Positions 32,078 through 44,050 of a stretch of 64,000 nucleotides of DNA are shown piece after piece (within the stretch, counting starts at the first letter, position 1; every line of letters starts with the position of its first letter). A program made the position numbers and the translations under genes. Under the pieces are notes generated by a model. The model was given only the letters and a program-made list of their open reading frames with translations, made no database searches and was not told the origin of the DNA. Origin of the DNA: Theocolax elegans (Eukaryota > Arthropoda > Insecta > Hymenoptera > Cerocephalidae); the NCBI GenBank assembly GCA_026168455.1, contig CM047431.1:3935603-3999602 (forward strand), written 5' to 3'.

Positions 32078-32179
32078 AATTAAATTAAGACATTTTTGTA
32101 CTACAGATAACATTCAAACATTACCTTACCGGGATACATAAGTTAATCTAGCACCTAATTTTAATTCTTAACCACTATA

Positions 32180-34586
32180 ATTACATAAAAAGAAAATTAA
32201 TTGATTTGTTAAGTGGCGGGCGCACCAAGTTGCGCGGTTCTTGTCGAGTTTCCTTCAGTCTCGGTTGAGAGCAGTGCGCGATGTAAGGAGGAAGGCTAGA
32301 AATCGATCGGTAGCTTGAGTTTCTGCTTGCGCGGCAGCGCTCTCGTGGTCTTTGCTTCGAAGCTCAGGAGACAGTGCGGTTGTACCATTCCAGATGACAT
32401 GTCGCAAAAAAGTGTTATTCTGTATAGAATAAGGGGTTGTAGCTTGAGTAAAGAGTTGACAAGATCTTGGTTGTTGTTTAACTAACCCATTACCGTGCTT
32501 TTAAACATACTAAAAAGTATTTCCATAATATAAATAGGTATTTATCGCTTTCAATAAACACTGTGTGTTTATTTTTTGTAGTTTTGTGTTTCAACGGTCA
32601 GAGTACATTCTTCATAATCTTATACCGAGATAAAAATGTTTTGACATTCAGTAGCTTGTAGCTTTATATCAAAACATGATTAAGAAAATGGATTTCAGAG
32701 AGTTAGACTTAAGAGTTTAATACAATTTTTATTGAACAAATTAAAAATGCAGGTACAAATTAAATTTATTGTATAAACATTATGTCAGAATTAAAAAACA
32801 CACGAAATATTCTATTTTTCATTTTACCATCTTACATTCAACAATTTCTTAGCAAAAATTGTAGAAAGTAATATTCTGAATATTAGATATTATTGGATAC
32901 ACTAATGAATTTAAATCCTTTTGTTAGCATTGCCAACTTAAAATTGAAGGAGAAAATACCTCCCGACATTGATACCATATTGTTGCGCAAGTTGAAATTT
33001 ATACTCTTTTGATTCGTCGGTTGAAATTGTTATCCTATTGCACATACTTTAAAAATGTACCTTCCTGCTCTCTACTGATGATGCGTCGTTTTCTAGCTGC
33101 TCTAAGGATGCATTAGGTGATAGGAAGCTTGTGATTCTGGCTACGATGAGACTTCGTCTGCAAATGTCTAAAGCTTCTGTGAGCTCAGAAGTCCAAGTGA
33201 TTTTATTCTTATCTGATAGCTTGATATTTAGTTGCTGTTAGAATGTGAACTCTGTATTATTTCAACATGTCGACAATGCGACGGAAGTTCATGATTTTGA
33301 CTGATTTTGGGTAATTTGTAATTGCTGTCATTTGGCTTGCTGGAGGCTTGAATCCATTCTTGTTGGTTGTGTAGCCAAGGAAGTGGACTTCGTTTGGAGC
33401 AATGAAGCATTTATCGAGTTTGACAGATAAGTTACTCTTAGCAAGTAAAGAACGATCTTGAGCTAAGTAGGTTCGGACCAAGGGAAGATTTCGGAAGGAA
33501 TCATCCATCTATCGTTGGAAGGTCTGTGTTGCATTATGAATCCCTAGTGGTACCTCGAGGAACTCGAAAAGTCTAAATGGAGTTGTCGGCTGTTTTGGGA
33601 ATGTTTGTTGTGGCGATGGGGATATAAAAATATGCTTTCTATAGATCGGGAGTGGAGAAAATTGAGTTACCGTGGAAATTGAGAGGGATGTCCTCGACTC
33701 AAGGAGTCGAGTAGCGATCAGGTACTGTGATCACGGTCAGTCTGTGATAGTCTCTAGTTGATTTTGAACTACCTTTATCTTTCTTTACTATATGAAAAAC
33801 ACTTGCCATTGGCTATTGTACGGATATATTATTCCATGGAATAGAAGTAAATCAAAGTCACTCTTTACCGTTTGAAGTTTTTCTCCTATGAGACAGCGTG
33901 GTCATACAACGTTGTTTTGGATTGAGGGCGATTTACAATATGTTCATGAAAGTTATCCTGTTAAGTGATGCTGGAAGAGTTTTCAGTGACCATTTTTATT
34001 CAGGTAAGTTCTCAAATCTACAAGAAAGCCGTGGTGCGCTACAAAGTTGGCTTTAAGGATCGTTGTGTTAACTTCTGCTAGAATTATAGCTATAAATTAT
34101 TCATGTCAAAGATAGTTTCATTTGCCGTTGTAAAATTCAGCGAGTTACGGGGGGGGCGGTATTTCACCACTTAGCGATTGACTGAGAAGAAGGCATCCTT
34201 TCCGGCAAACCTTGAATGCCATGTAACATTGCCACGTGGAAGAATCACCAGGCGTACTTTTTGTTCATTGGATCTGGAGGATTTGCTTGAATTTTCTTAT
34301 TGAAAGTTTTCTTGGTTAAACTGCAGTGATTCCGCACTCGGGGTCACCAATATTAAGTTTATTTATGTTGTAAGGTTTCGCGCTGAAAGTTATCTGTAAA
34401 AACTATACAGGAAATAAACTTAATTGATTAGCCTAATGTTAAAGTATCTGTACACCAGAGCTGTGGCGAGTACGTAGAGTTTCGCAGTTCTTGTTGAGTC
34501 ACGTTGTTTATTGGTTCAGTGCTGTGCGTGAAGTTTAGAGAGAGTCTAGAAAACGATCCGCGGCTCGAGTTTCTGCTTGCGCGGCC

Positions 34587-34600
<14 letters not shown>
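32180..34600 (-). mobile_element. Gutted gypsy-type LTR retrotransposon
   Basis: Two related LTR pieces in the same orientation flank it: 32205-32345 and about 34425-34590. Both contain a GTTCTTGT-GAGT stretch, GATCG-(A/C)GGCT-like blocks and GAGTTTCTGCTTGCGCGGC. Next to the right piece, read on the minus strand, TTGGTGACCCCGAGTGCGG (about 34322-34352) fits a primer-binding site. Only about 1.7 kb lies between the LTRs, so most of gag-pol is gone. The right LTR is interrupted at a (CT)n where a non-LTR element begins. Confidence 0.65.
33060..33620 (-). pseudogene. Reverse transcriptase / RNase H fragments of the gypsy remnant
   Basis: On the minus strand, in order: PLGIHNATQTFQR (the RT block before the catalytic motif), FRNLPLVRTYL, SVKLDKCFIAPNEVHFLGYT and PPASQMTAITNYPKS. 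After a frame break comes a KNKITWTSELTEALDICRRS block of the RT-RNase H connection. The YxDD catalytic aspartates are missing: the sequence jumps from the VRTYL strand to AQDRSLL, consistent with an internal deletion. A dead fragment. Confidence 0.7.

Positions 34601-34620
<20 letters not shown>
34589..34620. repeat. (CT)n microsatellite at the 5' border of the first non-LTR element
   Basis: Sixteen CT repeats directly before TGGTGAGTAC, the first bases of the non-LTR copy. The second copy has the same arrangement at 48088-48117. Confidence 0.9.
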
Positions 34621-34623
<3 letters not shown>

Positions 34624-34916
34624 TGAGTACAAAGCCGCTTACTATTTTACTCTGTTCTACTATTGCACGTTTGCTCACCAAGCTGCCTTGAGTATTTTCT
34701 AGCGAGTGCTGAGGGGATGGTTACCGACTGCAGCGTCAATTAATATAATTAATCGAGTCTTGCTGTAGACGGTTATCCCGTTTTTCGGACGTTTTTGTTG
34801 CTGATTTTTTGGAGGTTATCTGCGAGTATCGAGAAAAAGGCGGCTCTCCGCAGTGTACAGCGCACTGCGCACGGTATTTTGCACATTACAAGGCCTTCAG
34901 GAGTTCGCTGCGGAAA

Positions 34917-36128
34917 ATGGCAACGTCGCGCGGATGCTTCCTGTGTGGCGGGCGATTGACACGAAAAGACTACACGGAGATTTGTGGGCTATGTAATAGC
35001 ATCACGCATGCGCACTGCTTTGAGGCAGCGTTGGGCTCCTCCGAGCGCCGCTGCTGTCTCTTGGCGAAAACTAAAACGTTAGTCGCGGCTCCCTCAGATG
35101 TGAGGGCGCCACCGCCCGGGTTGCCGCGACAGACTGGCGCGACCTGCTCTATCGAGCTCCTCGACACGCCCATTCAGCTCCCCACCGGCGCCAAGCGTAA
35201 TGCCTCGCCTCCGTCGCCATCATTGTCGCAGGTTGCCAAGCAACCTCGCGGCGCCACGCCCACAACGCCCAATAGTGTTTCTCCCGCTACAGCCGCTCTC
35301 GATACCGACTCGATGGCGTGTGCTCCACCGCCGTGGATGGAAACATTCGTGCGTAAGCTACAATCCTCCTTCCACAAGGATATCAACACGGTGGTCGAGA
35401 AGGTGGATCACATAGAGGGCAAATTGGATGAGATGAGGGCGGATTTGCGAGTACTCAATGCACGAATCGATCAACTTGAGACTACAACGGATTCACGATT
35501 AAGGGATCAAGATAAGCGGTTTGGCACTCAAGAATCCCGCGTTGACACTCTCGAGTTCCGGAAAAATAGTAGGGATATTTCCGCACCTCGGGAACTCCCA
35601 TCTGCAGACGCCCTATGGGATACCTGTGAGATATTACTAACGGGTTTACCTTCCGAGATGGTGTCACCGGACGTCGATGCCATTGAGAAATTACTGTCTG
35701 TTTTAAATTTGCCTCTGCTGTCCAAGCAGATCATCGATGTCCGGTCGTGGGCTTTACGGTCCAGGGTTGCCACCGAGCGGAGTACTTCTGCTTCTGCTGC
35801 TTCACGTTCTAGAGGAATGGTCTTTCGACTATCGTCGACTGCGGCCAGGGATGCGATGGTCGAGAGAGCGTTCCTCCTTAAGGGCAAAACAGCCCATACT
35901 ATTTTCGGTCTGGGAGGCGATTCTAGTCTATTTATCCGGCCATTATGGCCAAAGCCTGTCGATCTATGGCAGGCGGCAATCCGTAAGAGCAGGAAACTAG
36001 GCTACGCGAGGCCTATAGTTGCGAATCTTCACATCTGTGTGCGTAAGACGAAAGATGGCCCTTTGAACTGCGTAACCTCGGAAGCCGATCTTAGTAATCT
36101 CCCTCCCCTTTCATCTCCTACTGATTGA
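34917..36128 (+). CDS. ORF1 protein of the non-LTR element (zinc finger, coiled coil, RNA-binding-like domain)
   Basis: The protein is 403 aa from the ATG at 34917 (MATSRGCFLCGG). A Cys/His cluster lies at the N-terminus (C7, C10, C23, C26, H31 or H33, C34, C46, C47), of PHD/RING-like layout. A Pro/Ser-rich linker follows, then a predicted coiled coil (about 150-215; heptads such as KVDHIEGKLDEMRADLRVL). The C-terminal domain, from EILLTGLP to ICVRKTKDG, resembles the RRM-like part of LINE ORF1 proteins. It would bind the element's RNA as a trimer or higher multimer. The frame is intact, unlike ORF2. The next in-frame sequence after its TGA is ORF2. Confidence 0.8.
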   Translation: MATSRGCFLCGGRLTRKDYTEICGLCNSITHAHCFEAALGSSERRCCLLAKTKTLVAAPSDVRAPPPGLPRQTGATCSIELLDTPIQLPTGAKRNASPPSPSLSQVAKQPRGATPTTPNSVSPATAALDTDSMACAPPPWMETFVRKLQSSFHKDINTVVEKVDHIEGKLDEMRADLRVLNARIDQLETTTDSRLRDQDKRFGTQESRVDTLEFRKNSRDISAPRELPSADALWDTCEILLTGLPSEMVSPDVDAIEKLLSVLNLPLLSKQIIDVRSWALRSRVATERSTSASAASRSRGMVFRLSSTAARDAMVERAFLLKGKTAHTIFGLGGDSSLFIRPLWPKPVDLWQAAIRKSRKLGYARPIVANLHICVRKTKDGPLNCVTSEADLSNLPPLSSPTD

Positions 36129-39100
36129 GACGGGACTGGTCGGGTCAAGAGTTTCTTTTCCAAAAATTCCTTCTCCATTATTCATATCAACATAAATCGT
36201 CTCAAAACTCATTTTTCATCTATCGAAACATTAGTTCACCCTGATTCCTTTGACGTCATCGACATGACTGAAACCTTCCTTACTGAAAATGATTCATCTG
36301 ATATTTTTAAACTGCCGGGATATAATTTACATAGGTTGGATCGTGTAGGTAATCAGGGAGGTGGAGTGGCGGCATACATTCGCGATCATTTCGTCGTCAA
36401 GGTCATTGCTCATTCCGACCCTGTTTTCTCAAATGTTCCGGAGTTTCTCATTTTACGTTTGATGAACAAGACAGACGTATTTATATTGGCAGTAGTTTAT
36501 CGTAGGCCCTCAGCCGCTTATCCGTTTAAATTTTTTGAAACTCTGTCAGATATACTCCCTGGGCATAATCTTGTCATCACTGGTGACTTTAATATTGATA
36601 TGAAGTCTACTAGTGCTGCAGCTGATATGTTGAAGGGGAGTCTCGATGCTCTGGGATTTTTCCTTATACCATCGGAACCGACACACCATGCGGTGACGTC
36701 CAGGGGATCTTCTCATACTTGGTTGGATCTTTTCATGAATCGTGAACCAGTACCTGAGTTTGCATACAACAAATCTAGTGCTCCCTTTGCTGCAGGGCAT
36801 GATGCCATTACTATCAGCCTTAAGTTTACCAATACTCAGGGTGGTGTTAAACGATTCTGGAGTAGGAACCTTGAGAGGATCGACCTTCATTCTCTCGCCA
36901 TTACATTCGCCTCATTCATCAATGGATTATCACAAACCTTACACCCCTCCCCTTTATCCTTTCCAAACCAGCCACCTCTTCTCTAACCTGACCAGCCCAC
37001 TCACACATCTTCATTTTCAACGCCATTCTCTAACCATCATAATATTAACCTTATCACGTCCTCCCTAACTAAGCTAACAGACACGATTTTAGCCACATAT
37101 AACACCGTTGCCCCGCTCCGATTATTTACTATCAAAGCCAAGCATAGACCATGGGTTACTCATGGTATCAGAGCAGATATCAAAGCTAGAAATGTGGCTT
37201 TCAGACTTTTTCGAAATTCGGGTTCTATTTCGGACTATGACAGATATAAATTGCTAAGAAATCGTGTCAAGAACTCTATCAACTGCAGCTAATTTCGCTA
37301 TCTAGAGTCGAAACTCTGTAGCGAAAGAGAACCCTCTAAGTCATGGAAGCACCTCAAGAACATGGGTCTCTGCTCGAAGACGAGCCCTTCGCCATTACAA
37401 CACTTCACTACTCATCAACTAAATATTCATTATGCGTCCATTTCTAATCATGTATCACCACTTTCCATTGATTCATTCGCGTCCATCTTAACTAATTTAT
37501 GTCACCTATCACCCTCTTCACCCTCATTCTCATTCCGCACCGTATCAACCGAAAAGGTTCAATGGGCCATCATTAGAGCCTCCTCGAGGTCCGCAGGTGT
37601 TGATAGAATTACAACTAGTATGATTAGACTGCTTGAGCCACAACTCACATTATCTCTAACAGACCTATTCAATAATATGTTATCCGTTGGTTATTTTCCT
37701 GACTATTAGAAGAGGGTCTTATTATTTCCATTGGCGAAGTCGAGCAGGATGGAGTCGTGCTCGGACACAAGACCGATAGCCAAGCTCTGTGAGCTCTCGA
37801 AGATTTTGGAAAGAGTAGTGCATGATCAGCTGATTGAGTATCTCGAAAGTAATTGTTTATTAACAACTAGGCAAGCGGGGTTCCGAAAAAGACATAGTAC
37901 TCAGTCAGCTCTTCTAGGTGTACTTGATGATGTGAGGAGGGCTATCGATTCTAGGAAGATAACGATTTTGGTCCTGTTCGACTTTTCCAAGGCCTTCGAC
38001 ACGGTGCCGCATGATCTCCTCATTCAGAAGTTGGGTAATATCGGATGCTCCGATGTTGTGCTAAATTGGTTTTATAGATATCTTGTTGGCCGCACACAGG
38101 CTGTGGTGGATGAAATTGGCACGACATCGGACTGGCTTGGGGTGAATGCTGGCGTACCGCAGGGTAGTGTCCTAGGTCCCGTTCTTTTTTCCATCTTCAT
38201 CAATGATCTGCCAAAGATCCTTAAATACTGTAATCATATGTTGTTTGCTGATGACGCCCAGGTATATCATTCGTTTCTTCCAACAGATTTTGATAATGCA
38301 GTTCAACGTATTACTTACGATGCGAATGCGATAGCGAGCTGGGCGATTAATAATGGTCTTAAGCTAAATGTGGAAAAAACGAAAGTCATGATCCTGAGCA
38401 GTCAGGCTCATCTTGCGCGTATCAACCTGGACACTGCTCCGAAGGTCAGATTATGTAATGATTACTTGAGATATGAGAATGTGGTTAAATCGCTTAGTGT
38501 TATGATAACCCCTACCCTAGACTGGTCAAGGCAAGTCATGGGAATTTCAAAGCGCGTCCACGGAGTACTGCACTCGCCGCGTTATTATAGCAAAACTATG
38601 TCGCTTAAACTCCGTAAGAATCTGGTAGAAACACTTATTTTCCCGCATTTCGATTATGCGTGCGCGGTTTATCATGATGTAGATCAGACTAGAAATATCA
38701 AACTCCAAAGATTGTTGAATGCGTGTGTAAGGTTTGTATGGGGTAATATAGCGAGACGTGATCACGTTACTCCGTATAGACTAGGTTTAAAATGGCTTTC
38801 GGTCGAGTCCAGACGGTCCTTTCTCATCGGCTCCCTAGCATTTAACATCATCTCTCATAATAACCAACATATTTAGCAAATCACTTCATTAAACTAAACA
38901 CCCCTGACCAAAATTCTCGATCTTCCTCTCGTTATCCACCTGAACCCCTCACATACCTTCCGCCACGCACTGAATCATTAAACAAGTCATTCATTATAAC
39001 CTCCACCCGCATCATCAATCAGCTTCCGTTCATCACATTTAACCCCATGTTTTTAGATAACTTCAAGGTAAATCTATTTAATCATTTGTTTGGGCTAGAC

Positions 39101-39178
39101 ATGAATGCCTGGTCTATGCGGATCGCATCCGAGGGCATCACACCACAGCCCATCCCACATCTCGAGGAGGCTTTGTAA
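36129..39178 (+). pseudogene. ORF2 of non-LTR copy A (endonuclease + reverse transcriptase), with in-frame stops
   Basis: ORF2 continues in the same frame as ORF1 after one TGA. The apurinic-type endonuclease shows IHININRLKTH, MTETFLTE, HNLVITGDFNIDM and HDAITISL. The RT shows LVLFDFSKAFDTVPHDLL, GVPQGSVLGPVLFSIFINDL and the catalytic FADDA (about 38246-38260). The frame is cut by TAA at 36984, TAA at 37290 and TAG at 37707. The last one stands where copy B has a Trp. The C-terminal part after 38876 drops out of frame. The stop after the true C-terminus is about 39176. A dead copy. Confidence 0.88.
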
Positions 39179-39612
39179 TTGTAATTGTAATTATTGTAGC
39201 TAATGTATTGTTTTCAAGTCTGTTTTACCTGTGCTTTTTATCTATTTATTTATTCTGTTTTTATCTACGATCAACTCATGTGATTTTTATTCTTATATTA
39301 TATTATTTTATTACTCTATCACTTTATTATAGCAGCACGTTAATAGCCAACAAATTGCGTTTTATCTATATTGTTAGATTATCAATAATCAACTATTTAT
39401 ATTTTTATTTTTATTCTTTATTTTTATTTTTATTTTATATTATATTCAAATTTTATTTTTTCATCTACGATTTTATATTGTTAACAAGCGCATATCTTTG
39501 TTATTTAGTTTTAAGATTTTAATCATTCTTGTAAAAACGAAATGTATTATCTGTTAGTGCCCATGGGGTTTCTACCCCAAACGGCCAAATAAAGCCTAAA
39601 TCAAATCAAATC

Positions 39613-40380
39613 TCTCGGTTGTCTGTACGGCTCACTACTTATTTTAATACTCCGTGCGCGAAATATGGTTTCTCGTGTCTGTTTTGCGTGCACGATGTTT
39701 CACGGGCGTAATATTTAAATTTAGAATATTATAATACAAAGGCGGGAATATAATGTTTTACTTTATGTAGTCGACGTATTTCTAAACATATTGTATCTAT
39801 ATAATACTTCGACGCAATATGTCGAAACCTCTAAATAAAACATTCTACCTCCTTGTGTGTAAACGTAGTTATAAAATAACCTTATTTAAATGATCTATAT
39901 ATATATATAAATTTGGAATTATTATAAGTGTTATATTATATTAATATTAGTATTTGTAGCTCAGTTGAAGGATCCGATAATATGTAATAAATGAAATTTT
40001 ATTTGAGTATTCATACAAAAGAGTATCTAGATCATACGATGATAACTAAACACAGTTGGAGAAAGATCATGAGTACGCTGGGTTAACGGTGAGAGGAAGT
40101 ATAACAATGAACTAAGAAACAAATATTCTCTAAATGCAAATCAAATATGATCGATACGTAACTCTTCGCATGTTCAACTATTTGAACACTTTATCAATCG
40201 AAATAAAAAATTATATAGTAAATAGAATGGATTTACTTTCCATTTGGATGATTTGAATACTTATTTAGAAATTATCATTTTATCAAGTTTCAACAAACGT
40301 AAATCTCTAAAAGATTTTTGATCACTTGACCCTCTTTTATGTTACAATATAATTCGATCTACCATGCCACGTGATACTTT
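39613..40380. other. AT-rich spacer
   Basis: It holds a short TATATATATATA run near 39897-39910 and a TCGACGTATTT-AACATATTGTATC region. No gene or repeat family recognised. Confidence 0.5.
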
Positions 40381-41334
40381 TCTTAAAATTAAATCCAAAA
40401 CAAAATATTCAAAAACTAACGACGAAGAAAAGATGATAAAGCTTGGCGAAATCGAATATTGCTGGACCATATTCGTAAAATAATGCAAAAATTTTTTTTT
40501 TTTTAATCTGCGTTATAGGTCGACGAAATGATGGCTAAGTCTTACGCCAGAACTAGCTTGAAGCAATTCATTCGCAGAAAACCGATACGACTCGGTTTGA
40601 AAATTTGAAGACCTTGTTCAGCAAATGGATATTTATTTCATTTTAATCTGTAGTGTGGAAAGGGATCACAAGTAAATGAACCAAACAAATGCGCTCTTGG
40701 TACAAAAGTCGTCATGCAACTATTAGACAAATGTTTCAAAGATACACCCTCCTCTGACATATCAAAATATCATTTGCATCGTGACAATTATTTCACTAGC
40801 GTTGATCTCATGTTAGACCTGCAAAAACTAGGGTTGAAATCTACAGAAACTATTCGAGATAACAGAGTATTAGCTACAAATATAATTGATAAAAAAGCAC
40901 CCAGAGGTACACGTGTTTCAAAACATAATCAAAACAGTAGAATTAATTATACTAATGTGATGGATTCTAAGCAGATCTCTATAGCTTCATCATCTACAGG
41001 AGTGACACGGATGTCGTCTTTATAAAGATATAGTGCAGAAAATCATTCAAAAACGTCTCTTACATTTCTGAAAGCTTTTCATGTTTATATAATCGATTTA
41101 TGGGTGGGGTAGATCTCCACGATAGTCACTGCAACAATGTACATACATTTATACGTAGTAAGAGATGGACTCGTGTAGTTTTTATTCGTCTAATTCAATC
41201 CGCAATAATAAATGCACTTATGATTCATAATTTATCGAATGGTGTAACTAAAAGGATTGGTACAAAAGATATTGCTACGAGTGCTGCTATACAATATTTG
41301 GATATTGGACAGATAAAATTTAAAAAAACATGAA
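40381..41334 (+). pseudogene. piggyBac-like transposase remains
   Basis: Fragments in order, in several frames: MPRDTFLKIKSK (about 40363), VDEMMAKSYARTSLKQFIRR near 40518 (the conserved VDExMxxFKGRxxLKQY block that carries a catalytic Asp), then HLHRDNYFTSVDLMLDLQKL (the VYVDNFYTS region, a second catalytic position) and SKHNQNSRINYTN. Last come GGVDLHDSHCNN (the third catalytic Asp region) and a KRWTRVVFIRLIQSAIINAL helix. The first and last catalytic contexts are readable, but frames are broken and the N-terminus is missing. No terminal repeats located. Confidence 0.75.
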
Positions 41335-41700
41335 GTTTGTCGCAAAAGTGTCAAAAAAAGTGTTCTGTATTAAAGTACGTAAAAAAGTTATTTGAACAAA
41401 AAATAGTAAAATAAAATATTTCTCTCAATAGATAAGAGAAAAATCAAAAACAAAAAAAATAATATAATAAATAAAATAATAAAAAAAATAAAAATTAATA
41501 ATAAAAAAAATAAAATATAAAATAAAAAAAAATAAAAGATTATAAAGTAAATAAAAAAAAGACTCTTGTTGTCCACCTTGAGTTGGGAAACGTTTATATG
41601 AAAATGCGAACGGACGAAAACTACAAATTTTCTTGCGTGAACTCGCCATGTAATAAACAGTATCGCGTGATATTCCATTATTTCATAAAATGTAGTCGAT
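41335..41700. other. A-rich/T-rich low-complexity spacer
   Basis: Long A/TAAA-rich runs (41395-41560). The open frames on the minus strand here are low-complexity Phe/Ile/Leu strings, not genes. Confidence 0.6.
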
Positions 41701-41880
41701 AGTAATAGATCTGCTATCTAAAATTAGGAAAATCTAACCTTAAATGTAAGATCAGTGACTTCAAAAACCCCACTACACACATCTTCTTGTAATTTGCTCG
41801 ACCATATTTGATCCGCCATCTTGAATTTGGAAAATCTAACCACAAATTTATGATGAGTGACCTCAAAAACTCGTGTATAT
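41701..41880. repeat. Two diverged copies of a short repeat (GATCCGCCATCTTGAATT type)
   Basis: GATCTGCTATCTAAAATTAG, a GGAAAATCTAACC block, AATGTAAGATCAGTGACTTC and AAAAACCCC occur near 41708-41782. They recur as GATCCGCCATCTTGAATTTG and the same following blocks near 41811-41872. This motif order occurs as a dispersed minisatellite in insect genomes, as far as I recall. Confidence 0.6.
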
Positions 41881-42131
41881 GTATTTTTGAAACAATTGTA
41901 CCATTAGAGAATTGCATGTTCATAAAAATATCCATAATTTGCCAAATAATGTGCATTATTTGTATATAGTGTGTAAAGGTAAGATATTGTTTACTTTACC
42001 ATTTGACGAATTCGAGCAACACGAGCGAACAGTATCGTAGTGTTCGCATCGACTCGGGCCGGGAAGATTCGGTACGGCTAGGTTCGTAGTGGCTACACGG
42101 GCGAGATCGACTTTGCGCGCGCAACTGAATA

Positions 42132-43413
42132 CATATGGGCAAACCTTCCTAACTTTTAATTTTTGGCGAAAAATCGTGGGATCAGGCAATTTTAGAAGCA
42201 CACCTTTGAAATTTGGTATGAAAGGTTAGGAATATTATTGGAATTGATTGGTATAATGTGCTTTCATAAGCGAGAAATGCTCCAAAAGTTGTGCCCGATA
42301 TTTCATTTTTTTATAATAAGATCAGAAAAAATAGTGATATGGTTATTAAGATTTTATTTATAAAGCATAGAATAATAAAAATATAACGAAATATAATAAA
42401 CATCAGTAACTGTCACAGAATAACAACTTATAGTCGACATAATTGAAAATTCCACACAATACAACTCTAAATTTCCCTTCCCTCCCTTTTCTCATACGAA
42501 AATTTTCATGCAAACGGTGCTATCAAGTTAAGTCTATCTGTTAGTAAACATCCGTCGGTTCCGTAAATTCTAGTAAACGCGTACGATTTCGGCCAATAGT
42601 TTGTGGAAATAATACTAAATTTTATTGAAATTTCAATGAAGATGTATTCTACTTGTCACAGAAAATCAGCACTTCTTAAAAAAATGGTTTACATTGCTGT
42701 AACTTTTGGAGCATTAATAAAAAAACTCTGTAAATTTGTCAGATTGTTGGATTTAATATGTTCTTTAAGAAATTTTTCCTATTTTGATGTGCTGTATACA
42801 GAAAAAATATGAGAGTCGTCCAAAGTCACATTGCTATGAATTTTTCGACGAGTTTCGCATGAATTCTTTTACTTAAATATTATTTTCTACTTCGTTTTTG
42901 CAAGCACATATTTGCGCTATACCTCAATCTATTTCTTTTTACATCTACTAAATGTAGAATTTGGTTATTTGCTGATTTCGAAAATGCTCCAGTCAATAGA
43001 AAGAAAAATATGATAATTTTAAAATTTAGTGAAATTGCAGTGACACAATTTCAAACCATTGAAACTATTTATTGGAAGGGAGCACATCAAAATATGGAAG
43101 ACTTTTTGATGCACTATTAAAATAGAATACTTGTTCAAACTTTCAACCATTTCCTAACAATGCTCCAAATTTTACAGTAACCATAATAAATTATTTTTTC
43201 CAAGTGACACGATATTTCATCATTTTTCTTACATTTTTCAATTATTGAAGCATCAATTTGACACAAAGGAGTTTGACAAAGTATCTATTGAGCTTTAACC
43301 GTATAGATGGAGTATAGAACTATAAATTGAAACTGGTACCAAGAGGTTAAACACATTTTAAAGCTGCTAAATCAGTGAGTGACAAAAAAAAGTTAGGGAG
43401 ATTTGCCCATATG
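42132..43413. mobile_element. Non-autonomous DNA transposon, about 1.28 kb, TA-flanked
   Basis: The ends are inverted repeats. Left is TGGGCAAACCTTCCTAACTT. The right end read inward is TGGGCAAATCTCCCTAACTT. Both are embedded in CATATG, so the target duplication could be TA, as in Tc1/mariner relatives. The interior has no transposase; one 69-codon open stretch (42603-42812) has no recognisable features. Similarity continues weakly beyond the first 25 bases. Confidence 0.65.
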
Positions 43414-43651
43414 TGAGGGAGAGATTCGCGCGCACTCTAGAGAGATATAGCCGCTTTGACACGCGACAGATGCTGTCCTCCCGCGTCTCGTATTTTAGCT
43501 CCGCTGTGCTTGTTTTGCCGTGGTGTTCGTGGGTGTATTTTAACTGCAGGCCGACCCTTCATTTTCCGTAAGTGTTGCACTGTCGGAAATCGACCTGCAG
43601 CCATGCAACCTCGGTGCACAGGCGAACGGACTACTCATCCTATACCGCAAC

Positions 43652-43653
<2 letters not shown>

Positions 43654-43685
<32 letters not shown>
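43654..43685. repeat. (GA)n microsatellite at the 3' border of non-LTR copy B
   Basis: Sixteen GA repeats abut the AAATC tail of copy B (read on the minus strand: tail, then (CT)n). Confidence 0.9.
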
Positions 43686-43689
<4 letters not shown>

Positions 43690-44050
43690 TTGATTTGATA
43701 AGTTTATTGGGTACAATGGGGTAAAACCCCGTATACACCAAGCGAAAAAATCAGTGCACAATTTCTGAGTTTACAAAATTAAACAATAACAAATGTTATT
43801 TACAAAATAATGAAATAAATAACTAAATATAATAAATCAATAAATAATAAAATTAATATATAAAATAATTTAACAAAATAAAGGTAAAATAACAATATAA
43901 TGCATCGTACAGCGCCAAAATAAAAGAATATAAAATATAAAATACATACTAAACTAGATAACAATTTACACGCAAAAAATAGAATACAATAAGAAGTAAT
44001 CGGTGGTATACAATAAATTATCAATTAATTAATACATAATAATTAAGCGC

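Larger units (their letters stand above)
34621..39612 (+). mobile_element. Non-LTR retrotransposon copy A (about 5.0 kb, full-length-like)
   Basis: The element begins TGGTGAGTAC right after (CT)n. It has a 5' UTR of about 300 bp, ORF1 and ORF2 (endonuclease plus reverse transcriptase). Its AT-rich 3' UTR ends in a small hairpin (GGGGTTTCTACCCC, 39565-39578), AATAAAG and a tail of AAATC repeats (39598-39612), followed by TCTCTCGG. The second copy in the window (43687-48087, opposite strand) has the same borders. Order and domains fit the Jockey/CR1/R1-type assemblage; the exact clade cannot be set without a tree. Confidence 0.88.
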
